Numbered from the stretch's first letter, positions 15,725-24,576 are shown. The stretch is 64,000 nt of DNA from Pseudarthrobacter sp. SSS035 (GCF_023273875.1 NZ_CP096882.1:3038001-3102000); one strand, 5' to 3'. Numbers and translations: made by a program. Notes: generated by a model not told the origin, from the sequence alone.

Positions 15725-16693
15725 CTATTTACCCCAGAGCCGGCTGCGGACGGCCTTGAGCTCGGCTCGCGCGCTGAGTGCTTCGTCCATGGTTACCGCC
15801 AGGAATCGGGTTTTTGTTCCGGGCGCATTACGCGCCAGCAGATCCATGTCAGCGCTGATGACTGTTGCAACCATGGCGTAGCCGCCACCGGAGACTGCGT
15901 CCCGGTGCAGGGCAATGGGTTCCTTGCCGCCGGGAATCTGGATGGAGCCCACTGCGTACCCTGCATCGACGATGTTGGAGGGGTCGGACCCCGCGCCGAA
16001 GGGTTGTTGGCGCGGTTTCCATTCGATGGCGGGTCCCGCATAGCGCAGGCCCGTCCTATCGGCCACCGGTGTGAGGGTCCACGTGGAGGAGAGCAGCGTG
16101 TCGAGCCCGACCTCGGTGAGCCGGTGGTCGTAGAGGCCACAGACCACACGGATGTCCTGGTCGCGGGTGAAGACCGGCTGCATCGCTGTGTCGATGCCGT
16201 CCAGCCCCGCGGTGGCGGTGGCCGGTGCCTGACCCACGGGAACGATGTCGCCGGCCTCAAGCTTGCGGCCCTTGAACCCGCCCAGCGACCCCAGGGAGTA
16301 CGTCGAGCGGCTTCCCAGCACGAGCGGGACATCGATGCCCCCGCGCACGGCGATGTAGAACCGGGTCCCACTCTGTAGGAAGCCGAACGAAACCTCGTCT
16401 CCCGCGGCCAGCTCGAGCCTGGTCCATTGTTCCCTGTTCTCGCCGTTGACCTTGACATCCACAGGTGCACCGCTGACGGCGATGACGGCGGCCTCCGTGG
16501 CCCGGAAGCGGGGCCCGAGGTAGGTGCATTCGAGGACCGCCTCCGCGGCAGTGTTGCCCACCACGGCATTGGCCAGCTCGGCCGACCACTGGTCCATCGA
16601 ACCGCCCTGGGGAATGCCGACGTTGTAGTAACCAAGCCGGCCACTGTCCTGGACCGTGGTGGAGAGTCCGGGTTCCAAAATTTCAAACGACAT
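15725..16693 (-). CDS. pxpC: 5-oxoprolinase subunit C (biotin-dependent carboxyltransferase-like)
   Basis: 322 aa. The N-terminus FEILEPGLSTTVQDSGRLGY is the standard PxpC/KipA (allophanate hydrolase subunit 2) signature, followed by GIPQGGSMDQWSAELANAVV and IAVRGGIDVPLVLGSRSTYS. With PxpA and PxpB it hydrolyses 5-oxoproline to glutamate using ATP. ATG 16693 is chosen because the protein begins MSFEILEPG as in homologs, and it overlaps the pxpB 3' end by 11 bp. Related domains occur in urea carboxylase, which matters here because a biotin carboxylase is encoded in the same operon. Confidence 0.9.
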   Translation of the reverse strand: MSFEILEPGLSTTVQDSGRLGYYNVGIPQGGSMDQWSAELANAVVGNTAAEAVLECTYLGPRFRATEAAVIAVSGAPVDVKVNGENREQWTRLELAAGDEVSFGFLQSGTRFYIAVRGGIDVPLVLGSRSTYSLGSLGGFKGRKLEAGDIVPVGQAPATATAGLDGIDTAMQPVFTRDQDIRVVCGLYDHRLTEVGLDTLLSSTWTLTPVADRTGLRYAGPAIEWKPRQQPFGAGSDPSNIVDAGYAVGSIQIPGGKEPIALHRDAVSGGGYAMVATVISADMDLLARNAPGTKTRFLAVTMDEALSARAELKAVRSRLWGK

Positions 16694-17597
16694 TGAGGTG
16701 CTCCAGAATCTCTTGGTTGTACCGGTGCGGATCTTCGAGCGCTTCGGCCAGGTCAAAGGTCACGGGGGCCTGCCGGTAGACGAAGGTGCCATCCTCGACC
16801 TGCCGTTGGATCCGCTCATATTCGTCCTGGTCAACGGGCCGGAACGTGACTATGTCGCCGGGTTTGAAGAAGATCATGAAGTCCTTGAAGTCCTCAAGCC
16901 GCTGCGCGGGGTCGAAGATGGGCGCGGCGGCGACTCCGAACATCTGGTAGCCGCCCGCTCCCCGGACCGAGTAGATGCACGCGAAACAGCCGCCGTGTCC
17001 CACCGTCAGGGGTGGTGTGTCCGTCCGTGGGCTCAGGTACTTGGGGACTTCCAGCTGCTCCTCCCGGGGAACCATTTGGAACATGAAGGGCAGGCCCGCC
17101 ACGAAGCCGACCATGGACACCAGCCAGGGGCTGCCGTGATGGCGGCTGATGAATTCCGCCGCGGATGCCAGCCCATTGCTCTCGGCGGCAAAGTCGAGAT
17201 CGGTGCCATCGGGCTTCTGGTGTCCGCTGCGGAACCGTGCCCCCGTCTCGCGGGTGAAAGGATCGTCGTACCAGACGGGAATCTCCACGATGCGGGTGTC
17301 CAACGTCTGGTGTTCTGCGGCGTCGACCTCCGTTTCGATGGCCCGGGCCACGGCTTCGAGTTCCGCCGGGTCAAGAACGTCCGGATCGAACCGGATGAGC
17401 AGGGAGGCGTTGGCCGGGCAGACGTCGGAGATTCCGGGCAGCGCCCGGGCCGAGAGCGAGCCGGCCATGGAGTTGGCCTTGAAGTTCGCGGCCAGGCTCA
17501 TCGATTCGTCGATCTCGATGAACAGAAATTCATCGCCGCCCCAGGTGTAGCGGGCCGTTCCCTTCAGCCGCTCGCTCTCGGCGCTGTGCGCACTCAT
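16683..17597 (-). CDS. pxpB: 5-oxoprolinase subunit B family protein
   Basis: 304 aa, allophanate-hydrolase-subunit-1/KipI family. Motifs: NASLLIRFDPDVLDPAELEA, VEIPVWYDDPFTRETGARFR, FISRHHGSPWLVSMVGFVAG and GGCFACIYSVRGAGGYQMFG. It is longer than typical PxpB (about 220 aa), with an extra N-terminal stretch including RYTWGGDEFLFIEIDESMSL and an extra C-terminal stretch of about 60 residues. Starts and stops overlap neighbours on both sides (4 bp with accC, 11 bp with pxpC), so the subunits are coupled. Confidence 0.88.
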   Translation of the reverse strand: MSAHSAESERLKGTARYTWGGDEFLFIEIDESMSLAANFKANSMAGSLSARALPGISDVCPANASLLIRFDPDVLDPAELEAVARAIETEVDAAEHQTLDTRIVEIPVWYDDPFTRETGARFRSGHQKPDGTDLDFAAESNGLASAAEFISRHHGSPWLVSMVGFVAGLPFMFQMVPREEQLEVPKYLSPRTDTPPLTVGHGGCFACIYSVRGAGGYQMFGVAAAPIFDPAQRLEDFKDFMIFFKPGDIVTFRPVDQDEYERIQRQVEDGTFVYRQAPVTFDLAEALEDPHRYNQEILEHLNVV

Positions 17598-18949
17598 GCT
17601 GGAAGTCCAAGCAGTTCGGGCGCGGTTTCGATGAACTTGGAATGGTGTTCGACGGCGCGCAGCTCGGGCCGCTGGCTCAGGACCTTGAGCAACGGAATCG
17701 TTGTGGTGACGCCCTCGACCCTGATCTCATCGAGGGCCCGCCCCGAACGGACGATGGCCTGGTCGCGGGTCTCGTCCCAGACGATCAGCTTGGCCAGCAG
17801 CGAGTCGTAGAAGGGCGCCACGGTGGAGCCGCTGACAAAGCCGGAGTCAACGCGGATGCCCGGGCCGCCGGGCCAGTCGAGGCGCTTGATCACCCCGGGG
17901 CTCGGCATGAAGCCGTTGGCCGGGTCCTCGGCGTTGATGCGGTACTCGAAGGCATGACCCAGGAAGACGATGTCTTCCTGCTGCAGCCTCAGTTCCGCGC
18001 CGTCGGCCACCAGCAGCTGTTCCCGGACCAGGTCCAGGCCCGTGATCATTTCGGTCACGGGATGCTCCACCTGTAGACGGGTGTTCATCTCGATAAACGC
18101 AACCTCGTGGTTGCGCGGGTCGTAGAGGAATTCGACGGTGCCAAGCCCGGAGTATGCGCACTTCTGGGCAAGGTGCACGGAGGACTCCAGCATCTGCCGG
18201 CGCACTTCCTCGGGGAGGTCCGGGGCCGGCGCCTCCTCCATGATTTTCTGCTGCCTGCGTTGCATGGAGCAGTCCCGGTCGCCCAGATGGATGACGTTGC
18301 GGCCGTCGCCCAGAACCTGGACCTCAACGTGCCGGGCACGTTCAACAAAGCGTTCCAGGTAAACCGCGGAGCTGCCGAACGCGGCGGCCGCCTCGGCCTG
18401 GGCCACCTCGACCGTGGCGAGCAGATCCTCTTCGGAGACAACGAGGCGGATGCCGCGCCCGCCACCGCCGGCGGCGGCCTTGACCACCAGCGGATAGCCG
18501 ATGTCCCGGGCGATCGCCACAATGTCTGCGCCCTCGGGGACTGCGCCGTCGCTACCGCGAAGTGTCGGGACGCCGGCATCCATGGCCGCCTGCCGGGCAC
18601 GGGCCTTGTCACCCATGAGTTCGATCGATTCCGGGTCCGGACCCACCCAGATCAGCCCGGCGTCGCGCACCGCCCGGGCGAAGTCCGCATTCTCGGAGAG
18701 GAAACCATAGCCGGGGTGGACGGCGTCGCAGCCGTGGTCCAGGGCCGCCTTGAGCACTGCTTCGTGGTCGAGGTAGCTGCGGCTCGCCGGCGCCGGGCCG
18801 ACGACGGCGCATTCGTCGGCGAGTTCTGCAGCGAAGGAATGGGCGTCGGGTTCGCTTGCGACGACGACGGTGCCGATGCCCAGTTCGCGTGCCGTGCGGA
18901 TGATGCGGACGGCGATTTCGCCGCGATTGGCAATCAGGAGTTTTTTCAT
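17594..18949 (-). CDS. Biotin carboxylase subunit (AccC-like)
   Basis: 451 aa. Complete biotin carboxylase architecture: N-terminal KLLIANRGEIAVRIIRTARE, ATP-grasp glycine loop VVKAAAGGGGRGIRLVVSEE, IEMNTRLQVEHPVTEMITGL at the active site, and the C-terminal domain YRINAEDPANGFMPSPGVIK. It carboxylates the biotin on a carrier protein using bicarbonate and ATP. The gene is sandwiched between the biotin carrier gene and pxpB with 4-bp overlaps on each side, so it probably serves the 5-oxoproline pathway rather than fatty-acid synthesis. No separate acetyl-CoA carboxyltransferase is present. Confidence 0.9.
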   Translation of the reverse strand: MKKLLIANRGEIAVRIIRTARELGIGTVVVASEPDAHSFAAELADECAVVGPAPASRSYLDHEAVLKAALDHGCDAVHPGYGFLSENADFARAVRDAGLIWVGPDPESIELMGDKARARQAAMDAGVPTLRGSDGAVPEGADIVAIARDIGYPLVVKAAAGGGGRGIRLVVSEEDLLATVEVAQAEAAAAFGSSAVYLERFVERARHVEVQVLGDGRNVIHLGDRDCSMQRRQQKIMEEAPAPDLPEEVRRQMLESSVHLAQKCAYSGLGTVEFLYDPRNHEVAFIEMNTRLQVEHPVTEMITGLDLVREQLLVADGAELRLQQEDIVFLGHAFEYRINAEDPANGFMPSPGVIKRLDWPGGPGIRVDSGFVSGSTVAPFYDSLLAKLIVWDETRDQAIVRSGRALDEIRVEGVTTTIPLLKVLSQRPELRAVEHHSKFIETAPELLGLPA

Positions 18950-19191
18950 GGTCCCACCTCGATGACGGCGATGACGTCGCCGGGATTGACGGCACCGAAA
19001 TCTTCGACCTCGAAGCTGGTCAGGGTCCCGCCCACGTCGGAGCGGATTTCACTGAACTGCTTCATGATCTCGATGACGCCGATGGTCTGGCCGGATTCGA
19101 CGCGGTCGCCTTCGGTAACGTAGGCGTCCTTGCCTGGGCCGGGCTTCCGGTAGAACAGGCCGGGGAGCGGGGAAACGATGTTGTGGGGCAC
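18946..19191 (-). CDS. Biotin carboxyl carrier protein
   Basis: 81 aa, a minimal biotinyl domain. The biotin acceptor is K44 in VIEIMKQFSE, a variant of the usual EAMKM, with matching flanking strands VSPLPGLFYRK and GAVNPGDVIAVIEV. It lacks the long N-terminal region of classical AccB. The GTG start follows pxpA by about 42 bp, and the stop overlaps the biotin carboxylase start (ATGA), consistent with a dedicated pair. Confidence 0.88.
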   Translation of the reverse strand: MPHNIVSPLPGLFYRKPGPGKDAYVTEGDRVESGQTIGVIEIMKQFSEIRSDVGGTLTSFEVEDFGAVNPGDVIAVIEVGP

Positions 19192-19233
19192 GGGGGACCT
19201 TTCAGAGTGGTTCGTATGTGCCGCGGGACCCGG

Positions 19234-19983
19234 TTAGGATCCGGCGGCGGCCTGCCGGACGGCCGTGGCTACAGCCGGCGAATTCGGGGCATCGGAGTGC
19301 ACGCAAATACTCTCGAAATCAATGGTGAGCAGGGAGCCGTCGGAGGCTTCGACAACGCCGTCGCGGAGCACCCTGCGAACGCGTTCCGCGGCCGCGGCGG
19401 GGTCGGTGGGTTCGGGGCGGCGCTGGATCAGGAGTTCCCCCGCGGGGCCGTAGTTCAGGTCCACGTACAGTTCACCAACGAAGGGGACGTCCATCTCCTG
19501 GCAAACACTCTGATGGGCGGTTCCAGCCAGCCCGTAGACGGGCACCTGGTAGAGCCTGGCGACACGGGCTGCACCCCGCATGAGCTCGGGGTCACGGGCC
19601 AGCATCCCGTAGAGGGATCCGTGCGGTTTGATGTGGTTCAGTTCCATTCCCGCTTTGTGCAGGAAGCCGGTCAGGGCGCCCACCTGGTAGAGAATAAGTG
19701 ACTCGACTTCCGCCGGAGTCAGTTTCATTTCCCTACGGCCAAAGCCAACGATGTCCGGCAGCCCCGGATGGGCGCCGACCTTCACCCCGTGTTCCTTGGC
19801 GGCTTGCACTGTGGCGTCCATGGTGTCCGGGTCTCCGGAGTGGAATCCGCACGCAACGTTTGCGACGTCGATGATCTGCATCAGCTCCAGATCGTTCCCG
19901 AAGGTGTGCAGCCCCAAGGCCTCGCCCATGTCCGAGTTGATTTCAATTCCGGCTGTGATGCCGTTCACATTCTCTTGTTGCAT
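19234..19983 (-). CDS. pxpA: 5-oxoprolinase subunit A (LamB/YcsF family)
   Basis: 249 aa. Full-length LamB/YcsF protein with the family's conserved EINSDMGEALG opening, NVACGFHSGDPDTMDATVQA, GAHPGLPDIVGFGRREM, and LNHIKPHGSLYGMLARDPEL. It supplies the lactam-opening part of the PxpABC 5-oxoprolinase, which removes 5-oxoproline formed spontaneously from glutamine. It is the first gene of the minus-strand operon pxpA, biotin carrier, biotin carboxylase, pxpB, pxpC, NCS1 permease, and diverges from a PucR regulator. Confidence 0.92.
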   Translation of the reverse strand: MQQENVNGITAGIEINSDMGEALGLHTFGNDLELMQIIDVANVACGFHSGDPDTMDATVQAAKEHGVKVGAHPGLPDIVGFGRREMKLTPAEVESLILYQVGALTGFLHKAGMELNHIKPHGSLYGMLARDPELMRGAARVARLYQVPVYGLAGTAHQSVCQEMDVPFVGELYVDLNYGPAGELLIQRRPEPTDPAAAAERVRRVLRDGVVEASDGSLLTIDFESICVHSDAPNSPAVATAVRQAAAGS

Positions 19984-20018
19984 GTGTGAAACCCTACTGA
20001 GGCTCCGGTTCGCATCCC

Positions 20019-20036
20019 AGTGGGCATTTGCCCACT
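20019..20036. promoter_or_regulatory. 18-bp palindrome in the pxpA/pucR divergent promoter
   Basis: AGTGGGCA and TGCCCACT are perfect 8-bp arms separated by TT. The site is 36 bp upstream of pxpA and 72 bp upstream of the regulator, making it the best candidate for the PucR-type operator. Confidence 0.65.
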
Positions 20037-20107
20037 CAAATGGTGTCTAATTGTCGTAGTTGCACATGGGGGATTTTGGTTCTGACCTGACCGTCAAGAG
20101 GGAGAGC

Positions 20108-21592
20108 ATGAAAGTCGCCGATTTGCTGGCCGAGGATACTTTGCAGTTGCGTTTGTACACGCCCTCTTCGCGGCAACGACTGGCACGGTCCATCAGCTTC
20201 TGCGCCCAGGCAGAGTTCCTGGACCCAACGCCCTTTCTCGGCGCCGGCTGCCTCGTGATCACCAATGGCATCGGATTCAACTTTTCGGACGACCAGATCT
20301 GGGATGCCTACGCCGAGCGGCTCGCGGACGTTCCGGTGGCCGCCATCGCGTTCGGCACCGGCGCCGCCCACCGGCTGATCCCGCCGGGCCTGATCAGGGC
20401 GGCCACGAAGCACAACGTCCCACTCCTGGAGGTCCCGCACGTTGTGCCTGCACTCCAGGTCCAGCGCTTCGTCACCAGCGTCCTGGAAGCCGAACGCTTC
20501 GCACTGACCAAACAGTCGTGGGCACTGGCCGACCGCTGCGCAAGAATCGCCGGAACCGGGGGCGCCCTGCGCGGGTTGCTGGCCGAGATTGCCGGCGCCG
20601 CCAAAGGCCAGGTCGCGGTCTTCGATGCCATCGGTGACGTGATGGCCTTTTGGCCGAAGGGATCGGGCTGGACACATGAGGACCTGAGCCGGGCCGCTGC
20701 CGGAACCGAGGCTTCGTCCTTCGAACTGCCGATGGGTGGGACGGAGATTTTTCACCTGGTGGCCCGCGGAGGGCTCTCCCGCGAGCCCCTGGCGACGCTG
20801 CTCGGTCCAGCCTCATCCATCCTCGCCGTCCAACTCAACAACGTGCTCAAGGCCCCGGGGCAAAAAGCGGGAAGAATGGCGGCACTGCTGCAACAGTTCG
20901 GCGATTGGGAGGGAGTCGCCACCGACGAACTCACCCGAACCTTCCGGGCGGCGGGGCTCGATCCCCAGGCGGCGACGTACCTGGTGGTGGCCCGCCCGGA
21001 TCCTGACGATTCAACCCACCCATGGAAGATTCGCCTGGCGGTCCAGGAACTGTTCCGCCGAGTCCAGATCCACTCCTCGCAAGGCAACCTCTTCGCCTTT
21101 GCCCAGTCCAGTACCGTCACGGGGGAGCCCCCGGAGTCGATCACGGAGCAGCTGCTGGAATCCTGCCGCCAGATGGCCGCGAGTGTGCCGATCGTCATCA
21201 GGGGGCCGGCGGAGAGCGTGGACGAATTGCGGCTGGGCGTCGCGGACGCCCGGCACAAGGTCCTACACGTTTCGGGGCCGGTAATCCCGGCACCGCTCGA
21301 TATCCAGTCCCTGATCGCCGCCACCGCCGGCGGCGGCGCCCGTGCGGCCGCCCACAAGCTGCTGGCTCCAGTGGTCGCATACGACCGCGACCACAACAGC
21401 GCGCTCCTGCAGACCCTGAGAACCTACCTGGAACATAACGCGCAGCCGTCCGACACATCCCGAGACCTCTATATCCACCGCAACACCCTGAGCAAGCGCC
21501 TCCGGCTTCTCTCGGAGCTGCTGCGGCTGCCCCTGGACACCCTGGACGGGCAGGCAACCTGCCTGATGGCCCTGAGAATCACGGACCTGTAG
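20108..21592 (+). CDS. PucR-family transcriptional regulator
   Basis: 494 aa from ATG 20108, which has an AGAGGGAGAGC ribosome site; ATG 20060 has none. An N-terminal PucR ligand domain (VADLLAEDTLQLRLYTPSSR, LVITNGIGFNF) is followed by a middle GGDEF-like region and a C-terminal HTH_30 domain (TLRTYLEHNAQPSDTSRDLY, IHRNTLSKRLRLLSELL). PucR proteins respond to purine breakdown products or other nitrogen sources. The divergent position makes it the likely controller of the pxp operon. The C-terminal HTH resembles the CdaR/PucR class. Confidence 0.88.
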   Translation: MKVADLLAEDTLQLRLYTPSSRQRLARSISFCAQAEFLDPTPFLGAGCLVITNGIGFNFSDDQIWDAYAERLADVPVAAIAFGTGAAHRLIPPGLIRAATKHNVPLLEVPHVVPALQVQRFVTSVLEAERFALTKQSWALADRCARIAGTGGALRGLLAEIAGAAKGQVAVFDAIGDVMAFWPKGSGWTHEDLSRAAAGTEASSFELPMGGTEIFHLVARGGLSREPLATLLGPASSILAVQLNNVLKAPGQKAGRMAALLQQFGDWEGVATDELTRTFRAAGLDPQAATYLVVARPDPDDSTHPWKIRLAVQELFRRVQIHSSQGNLFAFAQSSTVTGEPPESITEQLLESCRQMAASVPIVIRGPAESVDELRLGVADARHKVLHVSGPVIPAPLDIQSLIAATAGGGARAAAHKLLAPVVAYDRDHNSALLQTLRTYLEHNAQPSDTSRDLYIHRNTLSKRLRLLSELLRLPLDTLDGQATCLMALRITDL

Positions 21593-21712
21593 ACCAAAGA
21601 CCCCGGCCTGCGGGATCCGTGCAGGCCGAGCTGTAGATAACTGAACTTGTACGTTCCTTTACCCTAGTTAACACCACATTCGAGTACTATTGGAGGTGGA
21701 AAGGAGCGTCTC

Positions 21713-21997
21713 TTGGTTAGTGAAACTGCGGAGCTGCTGGGCGAGCACCTGAAGCAATGGAGAATCCTGCTTGGCCTCAGCCAGGAGCTGGCCGCGGAAC
21801 GGGCGAATCTCTCCATGCCCACATTGCGCCGCATTGAACGGGGCGATACGGGCGTCAGGCTGGGAAGTGTCCTTGCCCTGATGGATGTGCTCAACCTGAC
21901 CGAGCGGCTCACTGAGGTGGCCGATCCTCTGAGTACCGATCTGGGGCGCATGCGCGCGCACCTCCTTGGCCGCCAACGGGCCAGGAGGAGCCAGTGA
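21713..21997 (+). CDS. hipB: HipB-like Xre antitoxin
   Basis: 94 aa. HTH_3 domain: HLKQWRILLGLSQELAAERA, then NLSMPTLRRIERGDTGVRLG. It starts at TTG 21713 behind AAAGGAGCG. The stop overlaps the hipA GTG by 4 bp. In HipBA systems HipB binds operators to repress the operon and neutralises HipA. Confidence 0.88.
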   Translation: MVSETAELLGEHLKQWRILLGLSQELAAERANLSMPTLRRIERGDTGVRLGSVLALMDVLNLTERLTEVADPLSTDLGRMRAHLLGRQRARRSQ

Positions 21998-23346
21998 GCC
22001 ACGAAGTGTGGGTGGATGATATCCATGTGGGTGACTTCTCCGTGGACGTGCGCCCTGGTTTTCAGAAGCCGTCGATGACCTTCACCTACCTCGACGGCTG
22101 GCTTTCCAGCGCCGATGCCTTCGCCATCTCGCCGGATCTGCCGCTGCAGCGCGGGCCGCACACGCCCGCCGCGCACAGAACCACTTTCCTTGCCTTTGAC
22201 GACGCCGCCCCTGATAGCTGGGGCCGCAGTCTCATCGACGCGCGGCTGCGGAAGAAAGCACGCGACGGTGGCATTCGGTTCGCTTCGCCGTCGGAGATTG
22301 AGCTCCTGCTCGCCGTTGACGACGAAACCCGCCAAGGCGCACTGCGCTTCCGCAAGGATGGAACCTTCCTCGCTGACGAGCACCGACGGGCCGGCATCCA
22401 CGAGCTCCCCAAGCTGGTCCATGCAGCTCAGCGGTTTGCCGAGAACGGCGAGATCGACGACGACGTCAGCGAACTGATCGGGGTCGGTTCCTCGCCCGGA
22501 GGCGCCCGGCCAAAAGCATGGGTCCGCGACCAAGGCGGCGAGATGCACCTGGCCAAGTTCCCCCGCACGTCCGATGTCACTGATGTTTCTGCCTGGGAGC
22601 TCACCGCAATCAGGCTGCAACGCCGCGCAGGGATCCAGGTCCAGGAGTCCTCGGCAGCCCCCCTCACCGAGGGCCGCTCTGTGTTTCTCACCAGGAGGTT
22701 CGACCGGCAGGCCGGACAGCGCATCCCCTACATGAGCTTTCGCAGTGCCTTCGCGCTGGCCCAGCACGAGCACCCCGACTACGCCACGCTCGCCAAGAGG
22801 GTCGCTTCGATCTCTGCGAGCCCTTCCGCCGATGCTGCTGAGCTCTTTTCGCGGGCAGCATTCACCGTGATGGTCAACAACATAGACGATCACATGCGCA
22901 ACCACGGCCTGCTCCATATCGGAAATGGCTGGCGCCTCGCACCATCGTTCGACGTGAACCCTTCAAGGGCCGGCGGCTCCTACACTCCGCTCACACCGGA
23001 GGATGATGCCGGGGACCGGGACATCAGGCTGCTCATCAAACATGCCGCCGACTTCAGGCTGACCCGGCATGAAGCGGTCCAGCGAATCCGGATCGTGGAT
23101 GAGGCCGTCTCGCACTGGCGCGAAGACGCCCTTGCATGCGGTGTCAGCCCCGACGCGCTGGACTTCATGGCGAATGCCTTCGAGGGAGAGCACCGGGCTC
23201 GCGCCACGGACCTGCACGACAGCAGCCCAACCACCATCGACCTTGCTGCAGGCGGCCCGGCAGGGCTGCCCGGTGAAGTCTGGGTAAATCCGCACACCAG
23301 AAGAGGGCGGTTTGTCGAAGGGCATTTCAGGCGCCGGGCGCAGTAG
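21994..23346 (+). CDS. hipA: HipA-family serine/threonine kinase toxin
   Basis: 450 aa. All kinase landmarks are present: GGARPKAWV near residue 170 (ATP loop), MHLAKFPRTSD, the catalytic NNIDDHMRNHGLL near residue 294 and LAPSFDVNPS near residue 315. HipA phosphorylates aminoacyl-tRNA synthetases and drives dormancy. The last about 25 residues (GEVWVNPHTRRGRFVEGHFR) form a basic tail not needed for the kinase fold. 8 bp past the stop lies a 31-bp shard matching bkdC. Confidence 0.9.
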   Translation: MSHEVWVDDIHVGDFSVDVRPGFQKPSMTFTYLDGWLSSADAFAISPDLPLQRGPHTPAAHRTTFLAFDDAAPDSWGRSLIDARLRKKARDGGIRFASPSEIELLLAVDDETRQGALRFRKDGTFLADEHRRAGIHELPKLVHAAQRFAENGEIDDDVSELIGVGSSPGGARPKAWVRDQGGEMHLAKFPRTSDVTDVSAWELTAIRLQRRAGIQVQESSAAPLTEGRSVFLTRRFDRQAGQRIPYMSFRSAFALAQHEHPDYATLAKRVASISASPSADAAELFSRAAFTVMVNNIDDHMRNHGLLHIGNGWRLAPSFDVNPSRAGGSYTPLTPEDDAGDRDIRLLIKHAADFRLTRHEAVQRIRIVDEAVSHWREDALACGVSPDALDFMANAFEGEHRARATDLHDSSPTTIDLAAGGPAGLPGEVWVNPHTRRGRFVEGHFRRRAQ

Positions 23347-23353
23347 GGAGGCG

Positions 23354-23384
23354 ACGCGGACAAACTCAGTGCCGGTGAACTGGA
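23354..23384 (+). repeat. 31-bp shard of bkdC
   Basis: ACGCGGACAAACTCAGTGCC then GGTGAACTGGA matches bkdC 9764-9794 at 29 of 31 positions. It is too short to encode anything and begins 8 bp after the hipA stop. Confidence 0.65.
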
Positions 23385-23399
23385 GTGTGCACCTTGCCG

Positions 23400-23540
23400 T
23401 CAGACGGCTTCCTCCGCATGCTCAGCGCACCGCACCGTCGCGATCAGCTGGCCACCGCCGTCGGCCTTTACATAGTGGGTCACGTGGTTCGTGATCCTGC
23501 CGCAGTGATCACAGAAGCACGCGTGTTGTTTTGTCTGCAT
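23400..23540 (-). CDS. Small zinc-ribbon-like protein, 46 aa
   Basis: ATG 23540 opens a short frame with two putative metal-binding pairs: CFCDHCGRIT near the N-terminus and RCAEHAEEAV at the C-terminus, joined by a beta-like VTHYVKADGGGQLIATV. This CxxC...CxxH arrangement suggests a zinc ribbon. No clear ribosome site is visible, so the start is not certain. It is a free-standing gene convergent with hipA. The function is unknown. Confidence 0.5.
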   Translation of the reverse strand: MQTKQHACFCDHCGRITNHVTHYVKADGGGQLIATVRCAEHAEEAV

Positions 23541-23706
23541 AGCGAGATGTTACGCAGTTCGATGGATTTAAGGGGAAATCCCGGCCAGGAATGTGGATCT
23601 CCACATGCGGCCCGGACCGTGTCCCGCATCCCGGAAACTCCAAGGGCCCGCGGGTAGAATCGGGGCCAAGAAGAACGCAGTCGCTTTCCGGAGGTACGGA
23701 GAAACA

Positions 23707-24522
23707 ATGTCAGAATGGCTCGACGTCGGCGCGGACAACTACGTGCTGGTCACCGAAGGATCACTGCTGAACACCGGCCTGATTGTGGGCTCCGAGCGGG
23801 CCATGGTGGTCGATACCGGCTGCGGGCCGCGGCAGGGGCGCGAAATCCTGGAGGCGGTGCGGGAGAAGACAGACTTGCCCCTGGTGGTGGTCAACACGCA
23901 CGCGCACTACGATCACTTCTTCGGCAACGCTGTCTTCGCATCCGACGGCGCCACCGAGTTCTGGGCGCACGAAAACTGCGCCCAGGAGATCGACGACCAC
24001 GGGGACCTGCAGCGCCGGTTCGTGGGAACCCTGGAGCCGGAGATGTCCACGGGCGAGGGCGAGAATGTGGAACTGGTGGTGCCCAACGCCATCGTCAGGG
24101 ACCAGCCGGTGCTGGTGGACCTCGGCGGAATCACCGTGACCCTCTTCTACCTGGGCCGCGGCCACACCGACGGCGACCTCCTGGTGGGCACTCCAACCAC
24201 CCTCTTTGTGGGCGACCTCGTGGAGCAGGGCGCGCACCCCTCCTTCGAGGACTCCTACCCGGAGGAATGGGCCGACGCCCTGCGCCACATCTCCGCCCTG
24301 CGCCACCGCTACGAGTTCCTGATCCCCGGCCACGGCCAGCCCTGCAGCGACCAGTTCGTCAAGACCATGGCCAACACCATGACCACCGCGGTCCGCCAGG
24401 CCCAGCAGTCCATCCGCGAAACCCCCGCCGACGCCACCAAGGCCATCCCCGTGCTGCCGTACGGCCCGGAGCAGTCACGCTGGTTCATCAAGCGCCTGCA
24501 GGAGACGCGGCCGCTGCACTAG
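23707..24522 (+). CDS. MBL-fold metallo-hydrolase
   Basis: 271 aa from ATG 23707 behind a CCGGAGGTACGGAG ribosome site. The metal site THAHYDHFFGN (HxHxDH, about residue 64), GRGHTDGDLLV and LIPGHGQP are complete, so two zinc ions should bind. It is closest in layout to metallo-beta-lactamase-like hydrolases of unknown substrate, about 270 aa. No operon partner is evident. Confidence 0.85.
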   Translation: MSEWLDVGADNYVLVTEGSLLNTGLIVGSERAMVVDTGCGPRQGREILEAVREKTDLPLVVVNTHAHYDHFFGNAVFASDGATEFWAHENCAQEIDDHGDLQRRFVGTLEPEMSTGEGENVELVVPNAIVRDQPVLVDLGGITVTLFYLGRGHTDGDLLVGTPTTLFVGDLVEQGAHPSFEDSYPEEWADALRHISALRHRYEFLIPGHGQPCSDQFVKTMANTMTTAVRQAQQSIRETPADATKAIPVLPYGPEQSRWFIKRLQETRPLH

Positions 24523-24576
24523 GTTTGTGGTTTCCGTCCGTTGACCCGGGCGGTCTTTCGGGTCGATATTGGGCGT

